Source: Diploptera punctata
Lineage: Eukaryota > Arthropoda > Insecta > Blattodea > Blaberidae
Direction of reading: 5' to 3'
DNA: 64,000 bases
Assembly: GCA_030220185.1 (NCBI GenBank)
Contig: JASPKZ010007549.1
Coordinates: 310,001-374,000 of the forward strand
A program made the translations under genes and the position numbers. Position 1 is the first letter of the stretch; every line of letters begins with the position of its first letter. The notes under the pieces are model-generated. The model was not told the origin of the DNA, ran no database searches, and was given only the letters and a program-made list of their open reading frames with translations. This document shows, piece after piece, positions 30,082 through 40,482 of the stretch.

Positions 30082-30665
30082 GACTATTTAACTCATGCCA
30101 CAAATGCTGGTCAATGGCCAATCACGTTTCAATGAATGTTGTTTTACAACCAATGACAGTCGTGTTTCACCTCGGTCTTTATCGATTTCTCTTCATCAGC
30201 TCCTGCTTTTGTGATAAAGAAAGCTCCTCCTTTTTAATGTTCTGAACAGCTCAAAGCATTATTTTTCTCCAACAAATACATTGAATATAGCAAATAATGA
30301 AAATATTCCTTGATTTTACTGAGTTGTTTAGTAGAAAAATAAATGGATAACCCGTAATGTTGATTATGATATATAGTTTGATGTGTTTCATTATTTCTCC
30401 ACTTGGGTACACTCTTACAATATTGCGATCTTATTTGGCAATAAATAATATGATCAAGCAAGCAGTGAATGAACATAACCTATCGTTTATCATTTGTTTT
30501 CAAACATCGCCGTTTATATTAAATATATAAATATTTTAAAATAACTATAGTTAAACAATGATTTGTGAGTAAACAGCTTAATTTTATTCGTTAAATAGTC
30601 CTAACAAATGCCACTTTTGATTTCCAAATTCTCCAAATAAATTGGAAATCACTCGTGGCATTACT
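30082..30665 (+). repeat. Repeat P, copy 3
   Basis: Runs from gactatttaactcatgcc to ttcgttaaatagtc (30600), so the ends are inverted copies of each other (gactatttaac/gttaaatagtc). The next 60 bp, shared with copy 4, form a hairpin: tgccac..gatttccaa and ttggaaatca..tggca (30609-30660). Confidence 0.75.
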
Positions 30666-30667
30666 TA

Positions 30668-31370
30668 TGAAACTTAATTACATTATTGACCAGGGCGACC
30701 ACAGAAAATATCCTGTGTTCTGAGCGGGAATCAAAGTCGGGACCGTAGGTTTAAAAACGTAGTCAGAAACTCTGACCATCAACTGATCATGTAAACAGTA
30801 ACGTCGCAGCTGAACTGTTCAGTTTATATTCTGAACAAGTTTGATTGTCTCTGAGTGAACAGTTGGCTGTTTTGTTTTCTGTAATTGTTGTAACTGATAA
30901 CCAGTTTGATTCAGTGTTGCCAACTTTGTGAAGGGTTTAGCGTGGATATCTGAATTTACATAGACATGTGACACTGTTATGTAAATTAGCTCGCAGAGTG
31001 CGCTAGTGTTGTCTCAAGTTTGAGCTTCTAGCTGTCATGTGTGTCCAAAATATTCATGGAATATAATTTTCGAACACTTTATCATGTGCCCTTTAAAACT
31101 ATCTGCATGGTGCGACAAGCCTATAAGGCCCTTGACCTACCGCCGGTTGCTGGCCTCACATCAAAATTTGCCAACCTTTATCATCTAAATAATACCTGAG
31201 ATGCCTTCTAGTTGCATCATTGGGTTGGTATGCTGACTACATGACACTCATGACATCTGTCGGGCAATAATCGTAACTATATTAGCTTGATCTATAAACT
31301 TCTAACAAAAGAGTGACTTTGGATAGACTCAAAGAGTCGTAGAATCAACAAGTAAATGTATTGTTAGGTC
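30668..31370. other. No gene seen; repeat U trace at 31105-31165
   Basis: Only a fragment of repeat U (cggttgctggcctcacatca) recognised. Confidence 0.4.
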
Positions 31371-31373
<3 letters not shown>

Positions 31374-31411
<38 letters not shown>

Positions 31412-31430
31412 CATCATCATCATTATCATC
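31374..31430. repeat. (ATT)n then (CAT)n array
   Basis: Composite trinucleotide array. A second ATT array lies at 31635-31673. Confidence 0.85.
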
Positions 31431-31631
31431 AAACTTAACGATTATTACTTACCTGTTCCAATCTCACATCTGTTCAGTCCAGCGCTTTCTTGGTCTTCCT
31501 ATCGATCTTCGTCCTCCAAGATTATAGATCAGTGCCATCTTTGGAATCCTATCCTGTGTCATTCTTTGCAGATGTTCTATCCCACTGTTCCTGTGTTCAT
31601 CTATTTGTTGAAGAAGTGGTTGTACTTTTAG

Positions 31632-31673
<42 letters not shown>

Positions 31674-31674
<1 letters not shown>

Positions 31675-32265
31675 TAGAAACAGGATCAATACAGGAAAGT
31701 ATGCTATATCTGCCCTAAATGGAATAGTATGGGACAAACATATCTTCAAAGAAACAAAAAAAAACTATTTTTAATACAATAAAATCAGAAGCATTATTAC
31801 GTATGGAGCTGATGTGTGGGCTTTAAATGCACAAATGAAAAAAAAAAATTGCTCGCCACTGAAATGGACTACTGGAGACGTGCAGCAAGAATATCCAGGA
31901 AGGATAAAATCAGAAATTCATATATAAAAGAAAAAATGCAGGTACAATATTCAATATTAGATTTTATAAAGAAGAAACAATGAAATTGGTACGGACACAT
32001 TAGAAGGATGGAAGAAGGAAGACTACCTAAGATAATCATGGATTGGGAACCACAGGGAAGAAAAAAGAAGGGTAGACCAAATATTACGTGGATTCAGGGA
32101 ATCAATGAAACTAAGAAGGAATGGGAAATAGAAGAAGATATATGGATGAACAGACAAGAATGGAAAAATGTGTTGAAACAAATGTGTAGTTAACTGTGAA
32201 CATGGGTACCGGAAAAATGTATATTCATTGTAAAAGCCGGAATAATACAATATATTATTATATTA
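31674..32265 (+). mobile_element. LINE-F copy 1
   Basis: Post-palm tail: NTGKYAISALNGIVWDKHIF, ATEMDYWRRAARISRKDKI, then after a stop (TGA in place of the TTA seen in copy 2) NWYGHIRRMEEGRLPKIIMD, WEPQGRKKKGRPNITWIQG, NETKKEWEIEEDIWMNRQEW and KQMCS stop. 3' end gtgaacatgggtaccggaaa...aaagccggaataata with ATT tail. Confidence 0.85.
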
Positions 32266-32280
32266 TTATTTATTATTATA

Positions 32281-32579
32281 ACTAACTAACTCACTCACTG
32301 GCACTATCGAACCCGTAGGTTCATGGCCGCGCGGACATAAGCTCTTCATACATTCCTATCCTGAGCCAATGCTTTGCCAATCATTCCCTGTATAATCTAC
32401 TTCCCCCAAATCATAGTTAATGTTGTTCTCCCACCTCATTCTTGGTCTACCAACTGGGCGTTTTCCCTCTGGTTTTCCTACATGAAGCTTCCATGCACGT
32501 CTTTCATTCCCCATTCGTACCACATGTCCTGCCCATCGCAGTCTACTAGACTTAACTGTTCTCATTATATCTGGCTTCC

Positions 32580-32580
<1 letters not shown>
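32281..32580 (-). mobile_element. LINE-A copy, 5'-truncated
   Basis: Tail ctaactaactcactcactgg, C-terminal part VRMGNERRAWKLHVGKPEGK, GRPRMRWENNINYDLGEVDY; truncated at the KPDI(I)RTVKSSRLRWAGH block, abutting an ATT array (32580-32615) and a TAG array (32614-32644). Confidence 0.9.
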
Positions 32581-32645
<65 letters not shown>

Positions 32646-32649
32646 TTCA

Positions 32650-33070
32650 CCTCCCCTCCCCCCTCTTTTTCTAACATACACAGAGAAGTGGAATGGCTTA
32701 GAAATCCGGAAGTAAATTGATTGTTTTCTGAACTATTTAAAACGCCTGCCTGCTACTGTTCAGACTATATGCAGCACAGCGCGGTAAAAGAAGTTTCCTA
32801 TGATCACGGCGATCCCAGACGAATGCGGCACACGGGGATACGTGGATGAATGAGCAAATGTTTTATTACTATTTTTTTATGAGTGTAGCATTTATTTCTT
32901 TATTAATTGAAATACCCGGCTTGCGCCCAAATAAATGAAATATGTTTTTTTTATTTTAGTTGAATAAGTTAAATTACAGGTTAATTAAATGCGCATTACG
33001 ACGAACCAAACATGGCGGTTGCTAGAGTCAATTTTTAATTTCTGATATCAGATATACCATCACTTCTAAT
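32650..33070. other. No gene; Helitron-like fragment at 32908-32990
   Basis: tacccggcttgcgcccaaat followed by aaatgaaatatg...tagttgaataagt matches 19760-19830. Confidence 0.5.
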
Positions 33071-33074
33071 AACA

Positions 33075-33611
33075 CTGAGCAACAATTTTTTTTCTCAGAA
33101 AGTAAAATATGTGATTCTGATAGTATTTTTTGTCCTGAATTCAAATATGATATTGGTTTTTCTCCATCACGCAAGGTTTCCGAAAGAACAGGCATTTATA
33201 ATTTCAAACACTTTAATATTTTCTACATTCGTAACTACACAATATTCAAACATTCGGACTCACCTAGAAATTAAGAAATGACGATTTTGTGCTATATTTC
33301 GCCTGTGGAGCATCCCTCTTGATGGTCCAACAATAATCGGCTAGCATATTAGGATTCAATTTGCCTTGATATCTCTTTTCTATAGCTGAAATCTCCTGAG
33401 TTAGTTCATTTTGGTTTTATTTTACAATGGACAAATGGACGAAAAAAGTTTATTAAAAAATAATTATTTAAATCCATTAATTGAAATTGAAATAAAAAAA
33501 CTGTGGATGATGGTGAAATTCCGAATACATATTTGAAAATACGATAAAAAACTGCATTAAGTACAACGGTTGGTACTCATGAGACAAAAATCATGTTTAC
33601 CAGTGTTATGG
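33075..33611 (-). repeat. Repeat Q, copy 1
   Basis: About 540 bp, reverse of 50195-50745. Ends cactgagcaacaat and gtttaccagtg are imperfect inverted repeats. Internal markers: acaatggacaaatggacgaa, cgcctgtggagcatccctct, attcggactcacct. Probable MITE. Confidence 0.8.
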
Positions 33612-33775
33612 GAGTTAGACGATTTTTGAATAATATCTACCTCGGTTTATTTTAATAGCATATACTGAGTTTCGTTGTGAAGCACATAAAATTGCAACCG
33701 CTAGACGAAATTATAAATTTTCGTTTGAGGTGAACTCCTATACCTAATGGTTTTAAATAGATAGAAAATGGAATT
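33612..33775 (-). repeat. Repeat V fragment
   Basis: Reverse complement of part of 14895-15060 (ataccattaggt-type text, cctcggtttattttaatag, gagtttcgttgtgaa). Confidence 0.65.
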
Positions 33776-33779
33776 TATT

Positions 33780-34734
33780 GCCTTTATTCAGAAGAAAGAA
33801 AATACATGTGCATTTACATTGCGCACGGGCCATCTTGGCCGTACGTGCATTATTTTTCCATGAATAAAAAATATAACTAATCATAATATAAACAAATACC
33901 TACAAATACACCTGTATCAAAAACAATAACAGGCTACATATAAGTAAAATCTATGTCTACACTACATCACAATAATACATGTCTACACTCATCCTTGAAA
34001 AGACCATGTGTATAAATATATAAAAAAAGTCTCATTCTGTACATTAATATTTAAGAAAATTGCTAGAAAACAAATTAGAAAAAAAACACACACAATGGTT
34101 TTAGAGAGTAATAGATAGCGACTAAATGCTTTCCGTACCTAAAAACCTATATCTACATATTTTGATAACAATCGACCGATTATTATTCGTGTTTTGCGAG
34201 CACAGACATGCGCAGACTGAATTTGTTTTATTGAAGATTGTTCTTTAATGGTGGAACACGAACATGCACGAACGGCCGAATGCAGCAAATCATTGTAAAT
34301 ATATTTATTTCCTTTTTAAAAAATGAGCTTGATATATGTTCCTGAGAAGACAGTTATTTCAGATTCTTTCACGTGGTGTAAATCTAGGACACGAATATAG
34401 ATGAATTTCAATATGGAAAGTAGAGGGGAGGATGACAAATATGACGTCACATATTAACATAAGTATCCAGTTTGATATTTACTGATAAACACAGTGGTTT
34501 TTAAACGTGAGTGTTGTTTAGTAAACATTGAACGGTGGTAACGCGAGACATTGGGTTTTATAATATCCGTTATGAGACAATACTCTGGGAACGAAGGTGC
34601 AAGAATGCGATGTCCGGAAATTAAACAAGGTTCCGGGGACGTGAGGTTCAGCGTCACACACTCACCTCCTCCCTTATAAATAAATTATCAATGTCTCCTC
34701 AATATATGTTCCTACTGACGTCATATATTTTACC

Positions 34735-34735
<1 letters not shown>
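33780..34735. other. No gene seen
   Basis: Begins with atagaaaatggaatttattg and a GC island (gcgcacgggccatcttggcc) that could be an old element end; the rest is unclassified. Confidence 0.4.

Positions 34736-34737
<2 letters not shown>

Positions 34738-34772
<35 letters not shown>
34738..34772. repeat. (AAT)n microsatellite
   Basis: Eleven or so AAT units before LINE-H. Confidence 0.9.
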
Positions 34773-34991
34773 TTGAAGTGGATTGATGAAGTCAAAAAGG
34801 ACTTAAAATTGGCAGGAATTACTAAAGAAGATATCCCAAACAGAGATATATTTAGAATTAAGGTGAATAAGTGGCAAGTTGACCAAGAGGACAAACCGAA
34901 GAAAAAAACTGGAACAACTTGGACAGATGATAGAAAACAAGCTCATAGCAAAAGAATGAAAGAAATTTGGGCTCAAAGGAAACGCCTCTAA
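34773..34991 (+). mobile_element. LINE-H C-terminal stub (72 codons open)
   Basis: LKWIDEVKKDLKLAGITKED, IPNRDIFRIKVNKWQVDQED, TWTDDRKQAHSKRMKEIWAQ then RKRL stop. The W-DEVKKDL-GIT----NRD-FR pattern is the extreme C-terminus of another non-LTR family, downstream of the GRP-RW motif. 5' truncated at an AAT array. Confidence 0.65.
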
Positions 34992-35036
34992 GTACTTTGC
35001 GTAGTCCTACATGGGCTCATCCGCAATAAAAAAAAG

Positions 35037-35345
35037 ATAAATAAAAAATAAAACAATAAGAGAAATAATGAATGTAGAAAAGGATATTGTGCAAGAGATT
35101 GAAGAAATCCAACCGAGATTATGTGGACATATAATGAGAAGAAGGGACACAGAAACAAACAAAGAAGTATTGAAACGGATACCTCCTGGAAAATAGAAAC
35201 GTGGTAGACCAAAGACAACGTGGATAAAGGGAATTCAAGACAACATGAAGAAGAGAAATATGACAGAAGCAGACACGCAAGACCGGGAAGTGTGGAAGAA
35301 AAATTGTTTGTTTTGGTTAAGGATACCTGTGTAAATAACAGAAAC
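35037..35345 (+). mobile_element. LINE-K 3' copy
   Basis: RLCGHIMRRRDTETNKEVLK and, after a TAG at the K of PPGK, RGRPKTTWIKGIQDNMKKRN, MTEADTQDREVWKK. Same family as 1-290, opposite strand; tail AAT-rich. Confidence 0.82.
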
Positions 35346-35359
35346 CATCCTGAAATAAA

Positions 35360-35430
35360 ATAATAATAATAATAACAATAATAATAAAAATAATAATAAT
35401 AACAATAATAATAAAGATAATAATAATAAT
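35360..35430. repeat. (AAT)n array with variants
   Basis: AAT units interrupted by AAC and AAAG. Confidence 0.85.
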
Positions 35431-35432
35431 AA

Positions 35433-35775
35433 TCCATCCATAGTAATTCTGTCCGAAGGCAGGTCCTTCACTGCAATCATAGCATTTTCATGCTATGCTT
35501 GCAGCTTTACTAGGGAATTGTGTAGGTGTGGTAGCTTCCCGTTGCTTTCCACATCGGTGAAGGATGATGGTGATGATGATGATGAAATGATAAGGATGAT
35601 GATGATGATGATGATGGCCATATGATTTCGGGGACCGTTTGGGCCTTAAAGTTTTCCTGACATTTGTCTTACAGGTGAGGAAAAACCTCACCCAGAAAAA
35701 CTGCCCGGACCGGGGATCGAACCCGGGCCCGCTGCGTGACAAGGCAGCACGCTACCTCGAGACCACTGCGGTGGA
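35433..35775 (-). mobile_element. SINE S2, copy f (longest CAT array)
   Basis: Complete reverse-oriented S2 lying inside AAT arrays on both sides, so its duplication cannot be read. CAT/GAT array 35564-35619 is the longest among the copies. A deletion removed ccccgataaa from the body (aaaaacctcacccag). Confidence 0.92.
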
Positions 35776-36087
35776 CATAATAATAATAATAATAATAATA
35801 ATAATATAATAATAAAGATAATAATAATAAAGATAATAATAATAATAATAATAATAATAAAGATAATAATAATAATAATAATAATAATAAAGATAATAAG
35901 ACTAATAATAAATAATAAAGATAATAATAAAGATAATATTAATAAAGATAATAATAATAATAAAGATAATAATAATAATAATAATAATAAAGATAATAAT
36001 AATAATAATAAGGATAATAATAATAAAGATAATAATAATAATAAAATAATAATAATAATAATGAAGATAATAATAATAATAACAATG
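35776..36087. repeat. Compound (AAT)n/AAAGAT array, 310 bp
   Basis: Only AAT, AAAG and AAGG-type units on the + strand; T but almost no C throughout. The strand asymmetry and length are unusual. Confidence 0.9.
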
Positions 36088-36089
36088 GG

Positions 36090-36655
36090 TGGTGTCTGAA
36101 GAGCAGTGTCTGAAGCAGAATTTAATTACGTAGCTGTAAGAAATGACAGCGAGCGCTTTTGTTGCGAGAACAAATGAAATAACACGGCCGCTCATTGTCA
36201 AGCCAGCAACAGGCCCTCCTCCTTGAATATGTAAATCCCAACTCATTAGCATATTATGACGTCACTACACTTACTAAGGTTCATATCGATTTTGTTCGAT
36301 ATCTCGAAAAGAACAAGACGCTGCTTGGATTATTACAATACCGATATTATAGGATCATTCATTTCAACGTCCTGAATATTCATTAAGACATTCTACAACT
36401 ACAGGGTGGTCAACAAACTTCACATCATGGTAATTTCATATAAGAATTCTAGCATTTCATTGTTTAATGCCTAACGACTTTCCTCTCAAAAACTCCTGAG
36501 TTCTTCTTCATTACTTTCCAAGAGTTCCCGGCACTCACTACCATACGTAAGAACTGACATTAATAGAGATGTATATAAGGTCAATTTAGTTTTTAAATTC
36601 ATCAATTGTGTTCCTAATGTGTTCTTAATGTGTTTTTGTGACTATTATAATAATT
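36090..36655. other. No gene seen
   Basis: Unclassified intronic DNA. Confidence 0.35.
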
Positions 36656-36656
36656 G

Positions 36657-36795
36657 TAATAATAATAATAATAATAATAATAATGTCGTATTTAAGCTGC
36701 CATGAGGTCTTCTCTTCCACTCAACCACCGAATAGTAAAATTATACAAAAATTACATACTTATTACAATTTTAAAATATTATTTAAATATAGACT
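36657..36795 (-). mobile_element. LINE-D 3' end with AAT tail
   Basis: AAT array then ctgccatgaggtcttctctt and ccactcaaccacc, the reverse of the LINE-D terminus but more diverged. Confidence 0.65.
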
Positions 36796-36884
36796 AAACA
36801 AAAAACAATGAGGATGTGCTGTAATATTACCTAACGGTAACAAAAAATTAAATAGAAATAAAATAATATATTGTGTAGAAAAAA

Positions 36885-36960
36885 GTGGGAGTCTTAACGT
36901 CCCACTACCCCAAAGGGCCTCCTAAGGCCTGTCGTGGGATCACTTTACTTTACTTAAAAT
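36885..36960 (+). mobile_element. SINE S3, 3' fragment
   Basis: gaaaaaagtgggagtcttaa, ctaccccaaagggcctcct and ggatcactttactttactt: last 75 bp of S3. Confidence 0.85.
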
Positions 36961-36987
36961 AAAGTAAGTAAACTTTCTAAATGAATC

Positions 36988-37182
36988 AATGATCTTGAAG
37001 AAGATTTCCGGGCTGTTGGCCGTGGTCTTGAGGCTTGTAGTTCCCCGACGTTTCACCAGAGACTGCATTTGGCTCCCTCAAGGGGTGTCTAGAGACTGGC
37101 AATTTTGTCCACTGTCTGTCCTGTTTATACCGAAATCTTCTTCAAGATCATCACAGCAACTCCGGCCGTGAATGCCTAAGTG
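36988..37182 (+). mobile_element. PLE-2 copy 2: pseudo-LTR pair without coding
   Basis: Arm gatcttgaagaagatttccg at 36990 and its inverse cgaaatcttcttcaagatc at 37131, then the family extension cagcaactccggccgtgaa. The middle matches the PLE-2 arm (ccccgacgtttcaccagag). All coding sequence is gone. Confidence 0.72.
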
Positions 37183-37264
37183 AATACATTTCTAAATTAA
37201 TGTTTTATTTACAAAATGCTGAATATAGTTGTTATGCAATTAATATTTTCATTGTGTGGAACTT

Positions 37265-37545
37265 GCTTCTGTTAGCCAAGAACATTCTACATTTTAATGA
37301 ATTCATTATATTTTATCGTTAGTTTTAACTTTTCCAAATATTTAAATTCCTCAACGATTTCAAAATTACAGTGGTTCAATCTGTATGTTTTTAGTCTTAT
37401 AGGCTAGGTATTTCGGTGATTTTAATGAATTTTGTCTTATTTTCATTAATTTTGAAATCTAATTTTCCAGCTGCTTCTGATAAACGTGTAAAACTTCGTT
37501 TACAGTTCCACACGCTATGTCAATATCTTCGGCACAGGCTGAAAT
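37265..37545 (-). pseudogene. LINE-I reverse transcriptase trace
   Basis: Minus strand shows CAEDIDIACGTVNEV where a YADDIDI motif is expected, then VEEFKYLE-like text out of frame near 37340. Strongly decayed; identified only by motif order. Confidence 0.45.
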
Positions 37546-37613
37546 TTTCACTGATTTATTATCAGCACTTCATTTATTTTTCAGTTGAACATTCCTGATT
37601 ACTTTATTCAGGG

Positions 37614-38352
37614 CTCTTGGAAGACATCAGACATCATTTGACTATATCCACAGCCCTGAGTCAATTAACGTGCGGATCTCAATCGTTTCTGAATGCTGTC
37701 ATCTTAAGCGATTCTAAGGCAGCCATATTAGCAATAGCAAATTACCTAGCATCTCCTGCTAACAAAGATATATTACAGAGTGGACAGATCATCAGAAATC
37801 TCAATATAGCAGGTAAAAATGTTTCTCTGCAGTGGATACCATCCCATTGTGGCATTACAGGGAACGAAATTGCAGATTTGCTGGCCAAGAAAGGAACCCA
37901 CATCCTTCAGACATCATCGAACATTATATCTTACTCTAGAGCAGCTATGAACATCCGCTTCAGAGTGAGAGAAGCCTTCAGAACCTCCCTAGAGCTCCAA
38001 ATGACTGACAAACCTTGGAAAGCATCCATCCAAACTACACTGCCAGATTGGCCCAGAAGAGTAGCCGTTGCAACAGGACACGACTGCCTGGTGAACACCT
38101 TCATCGCGTCGGTCTTCTACCAACTCAACAATGTATCCTCTGCAACACTATGGAAGATATGGATGCTGATCACATCCGAACTTGCCCAACCCTAACAACC
38201 AACAACTTCGTGGACAGATACTGGGAAGCCAGGGAAAAGATGACGAACAATTTATAATCTTTGTTGTTATTGTTTTTGTTATTGTTTGTTTTCCACAGTC
38301 ATAATTGGCTAATGAAAAATTTCAAAAGCCACTGCATTTAAATAAATAAATA
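37614..38352 (+). mobile_element. LINE-J insertion: RNase H-bearing non-LTR element, 5'-truncated
   Basis: Flanked by the exact 13-mer actttattcaggg at 37601-37613 and 38353-38365, ending in an (AAAT)n tail at 38337-38352. Codes for the RNase H domain and a CCHC-like zinc finger; lacks endonuclease and reverse transcriptase. An RNase H domain downstream of RT is typical of I/Jockey-group clades, so this family is distinct from LINE-A. Confidence 0.92.
37617..38257 (+). pseudogene. LINE-J RNase H domain and zinc finger (one frameshift)
   Basis: First frame (37617-38195): NAVILSDSKAAILAIANYL supplies the catalytic D; NVSLQWIPSHCGITGNEIAD and LLAKKGTH give the SHCGI block and second D. A one-base loss at about 38090 shifts the frame; the second frame (to 38257) continues GEHLHRVGLLPTQQCILCNT, MEDMDADHIRTCPTL, a C-x2-C...H-x4-C finger, ending MTNNL stop. 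In intact elements RNase H removes the RNA template after first-strand synthesis. This fragment starts just before the domain's first strand. Confidence 0.9.
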
Positions 38353-38369
38353 ACTTTATTCAGGGATAT

Positions 38370-38537
38370 GTTGAACTGCCATCACCCTGCCTCAAACATC
38401 TGTGTGTTAAATAAATAGTTAATTAATCCCTCATGAGTTATATATACAATGGAAACAGTTATCTTAGTTGTTCCGTCTCTTTACAAAATGTGTCAATGGA
38501 CAGTTGAATGAGCGAGGTTGTGTTGTGCGTGTTGCAG
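38370..38537 (+). other. CASK intron end upstream of exon A
   Basis: Ends in tgtgcgtgttgcag, a serviceable splice acceptor though the pyrimidine tract is mixed with G. No earlier CASK exon was recognised between 1 and 38537. Confidence 0.6.
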
Positions 38538-38729
38538 GCACTACTGCAGGCGCACGATGTGGTCGCGCACGAGATCTACGGCGAAGACGCCGTGCGGGTC
38601 ACTCCCCCGCCCCTGATGCCTTACCTGAACGGCGGAGACGACCTGGAAGGTCCCAATGGTGACGTCGAGATGGAGAACGTGACCAGAGTGAGACTCGTTC
38701 AGTTCCAGAAGAACACGGACGAACCCATG
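38538..38729 (+). CDS. CASK: CASK exon A: end of L27 region, linker, start of PDZ
   Basis: Internal coding exon of 192 nt (64 codons, phase 0 at both ends): acceptor ttgcag before GCA, donor gtgagt after ATG. It reads [20 protein letters not shown] at the end of the second L27 region, a Pro/Gly-rich linker ([12 protein letters not shown]), then [17 protein letters not shown], the first strand of the PDZ domain. It closely resembles CASK (called caki or CASK in Drosophila) from vertebrates and insects, and the exon border after DEPM is at the same residue as I recall in vertebrate CASK. CASK is a membrane-associated guanylate kinase scaffold at synapses and epithelial junctions, binding Veli/Mint through its L27 domains and neurexin/syndecan tails by PDZ. 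GC content is far above the surrounding intron. Confidence 0.95.
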
Positions 38730-38924
38730 GTGAGTCACTTTTATATATGTTCGTTCAACTGAACACACTTCTTGTAGATTATTCTAATATTATAGCAAAC
38801 TCCGGTAATTTCGTGACATAAAGATTTTAGACTGTTATACCTTAAAATTATGAAAATTTTTGGTTAGAGTCTTGGGAATGCTAGAGTTAAGGATATATGA
38901 ATGAAATATTGTCGATCATATACC

Positions 38925-39155
38925 CCGTGTCCATAAAGTGTTTCCAACATTACAACTTGCTATAACATGAAAACTATAAAAGTTAGAGTTGTGTGGTTTG
39001 TGACAGATGAAAGACAATCTGTCAGAGTTTGTAAAGCAATGTCAGTGTACTTCCACATGTGCACCTCTTGTCGTCCACAAAACATCTAAGTGATATTAAA
39101 TTTCTCGCCATACATTGTGCAGCATTTGTTGCGTGATACAACATGAAGAAGTAGC
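38925..39155 (-). pseudogene. Tc/mariner-like transposase C-terminal fragment (left arm)
   Basis: Minus strand reads ITQQMLHNVWREI then a stop, YHLDVLWTTRGAHVEVHWHC, then HNSNFYSF and the 3' terminal region ending with tttatggacacggggtat. The MLxxVWxE-x-YRLDVCRxTxGAH pattern closes many insect Tc-type transposases. The same sequence in opposite orientation is at 40140-40480, so the pair forms a 165-bp inverted repeat. Confidence 0.75.
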
Positions 39156-39159
39156 TAGC

Positions 39160-40020
39160 TTTGTCCCACGTTGTGGCGACGTTTTGAAGAAGTAATTCTC
39201 TTCATTCCCGTTGTTGTAGTAACATTTTGAAGAAGGATTGGTGTCCCAAAAAGAATTACTGGTTCAGGTTCGGTTTAGTTTTTGGTAGAGCCGGATTCTC
39301 TTCTTAGGGTCGGAAGTCGCTACAGTGGATAGGAAAACACTTTAAAATCACTGAAAACTGTTTCTTGTAGAAATAATTGTAAATTTATTCACTTCTTACT
39401 TTCCCAGCAGATAAAGTAAATGGAGGTGGTATTATTCTTCACCGTCAATTAAAAATCAAATTCTTTTCTTATCTTGTATCAATTATTTTTCTTGTATTAA
39501 ATATTACATTTTATCAGGAGATCTCTACTTGCTTCTATGTTTGTTGAAAGTTGTATGCAGAATGACTAGTGTAATTCTTTTATAATTTTAAAGAACATTA
39601 TTACATCACATGATGTTATATTTAAATTCTATTGGTTAACAGTTCTTTAAATATAAGATTTAAATTGATTTGTTAAATAAGAAAGTTAATTGTATTAACA
39701 TCCAATCAGAGTTTAGTATACTTTCATTTAAGAATATAAAGTTAAGCAGGTGTTCTTATTACAGTTATAACAGAAGGATTTATAATTTTGACAACAATGA
39801 CTTAAAACAATTTTTGAAAGCATTCATTACAAAAACTGTTATGTAGTGCAATTTCTTTAACTGTTACTGAGACATTTTTATTCAACAATAACCAACAATG
39901 AATTATTTAGATGATTTTATTTATTTTAAGTTATATTTAAATATTAAAAGAATTTTAAAATACCAAATTATTAACTTTAACTTTTATATTAATTATAATA
40001 TTAAAATCCTGCTATAAACA
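39160..40020. other. No gene seen (very AT-rich)
   Basis: Lies between the two transposase fragments; no coding recognised. Confidence 0.4.
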
Positions 40021-40021
40021 G

Positions 40022-40480
40022 CATCAGTTATCCTTCCCAAAGTGTTCAAATCAGGTACATGTGTTGCATATACCCTGTCCTTTACATAACCCCAAAGAAA
40101 AAATCTAGAGGGTCATGTCTGGAGATCGCGGTGACCAGGGTGTTGCTAGCATCACTCGTGAAATGCTGCATAATGTGTGGCGGGAAATTGAATATCGCTT
40201 AGAAGTTCCGAGGCTTGATTCTTGGGAGTGCGAGCAATATGTCTTCCTCCGAGGAGTGATTTGGTAAATAAACAGGATGAAAATCCTAGAAATACGAATA
40301 AGAAGAAGAAGAAGAAGCTTAGACGTTTTGTGGGCGACAAGAGGTGCACATGTGCACCGACATTGCTTTACAAACTTTGATAGTTTGTCTGCCATAAACC
40401 ACACAACTCTTTTATAGGTTTCTTCTTATAGCAAATTGTACTGTTGGAAAGACTTTATGGACATGGTGTATATTTTATTT
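40022..40480. pseudogene. Tc/mariner-like transposase C-terminal part with internal inversion
   Basis: 40140-40210 on + reads ASITREMLHNVWREIEYRLE, and 40315-40480 the terminal region, but 40022-40139 reads only on minus: PWSPRSPDMTL, FFFGVM-RT and so on, equivalent to the WPPRSPDMTP-DFFLWGYVKDR block that should precede it. The two blocks are therefore adjacent in the right order of the protein but one has been flipped. An unrelated insertion follows YRLEV (40210-40315). Confidence 0.7.
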
Positions 40481-40482
40481 TA

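Noticed and set aside
35902..36252. ORFs rich in I, Y or L over microsatellites (also 34988-35437, 1200-1490)
   Set aside because: Translations of AAT/ATT arrays, not genes.
38468..38768. Other-frame ORFs over CASK exon A (Arg-rich frame and minus frame)
   Set aside because: Shadows of the GC-rich exon; only the frame ALLQAHD...DEPM has homology and splice borders.
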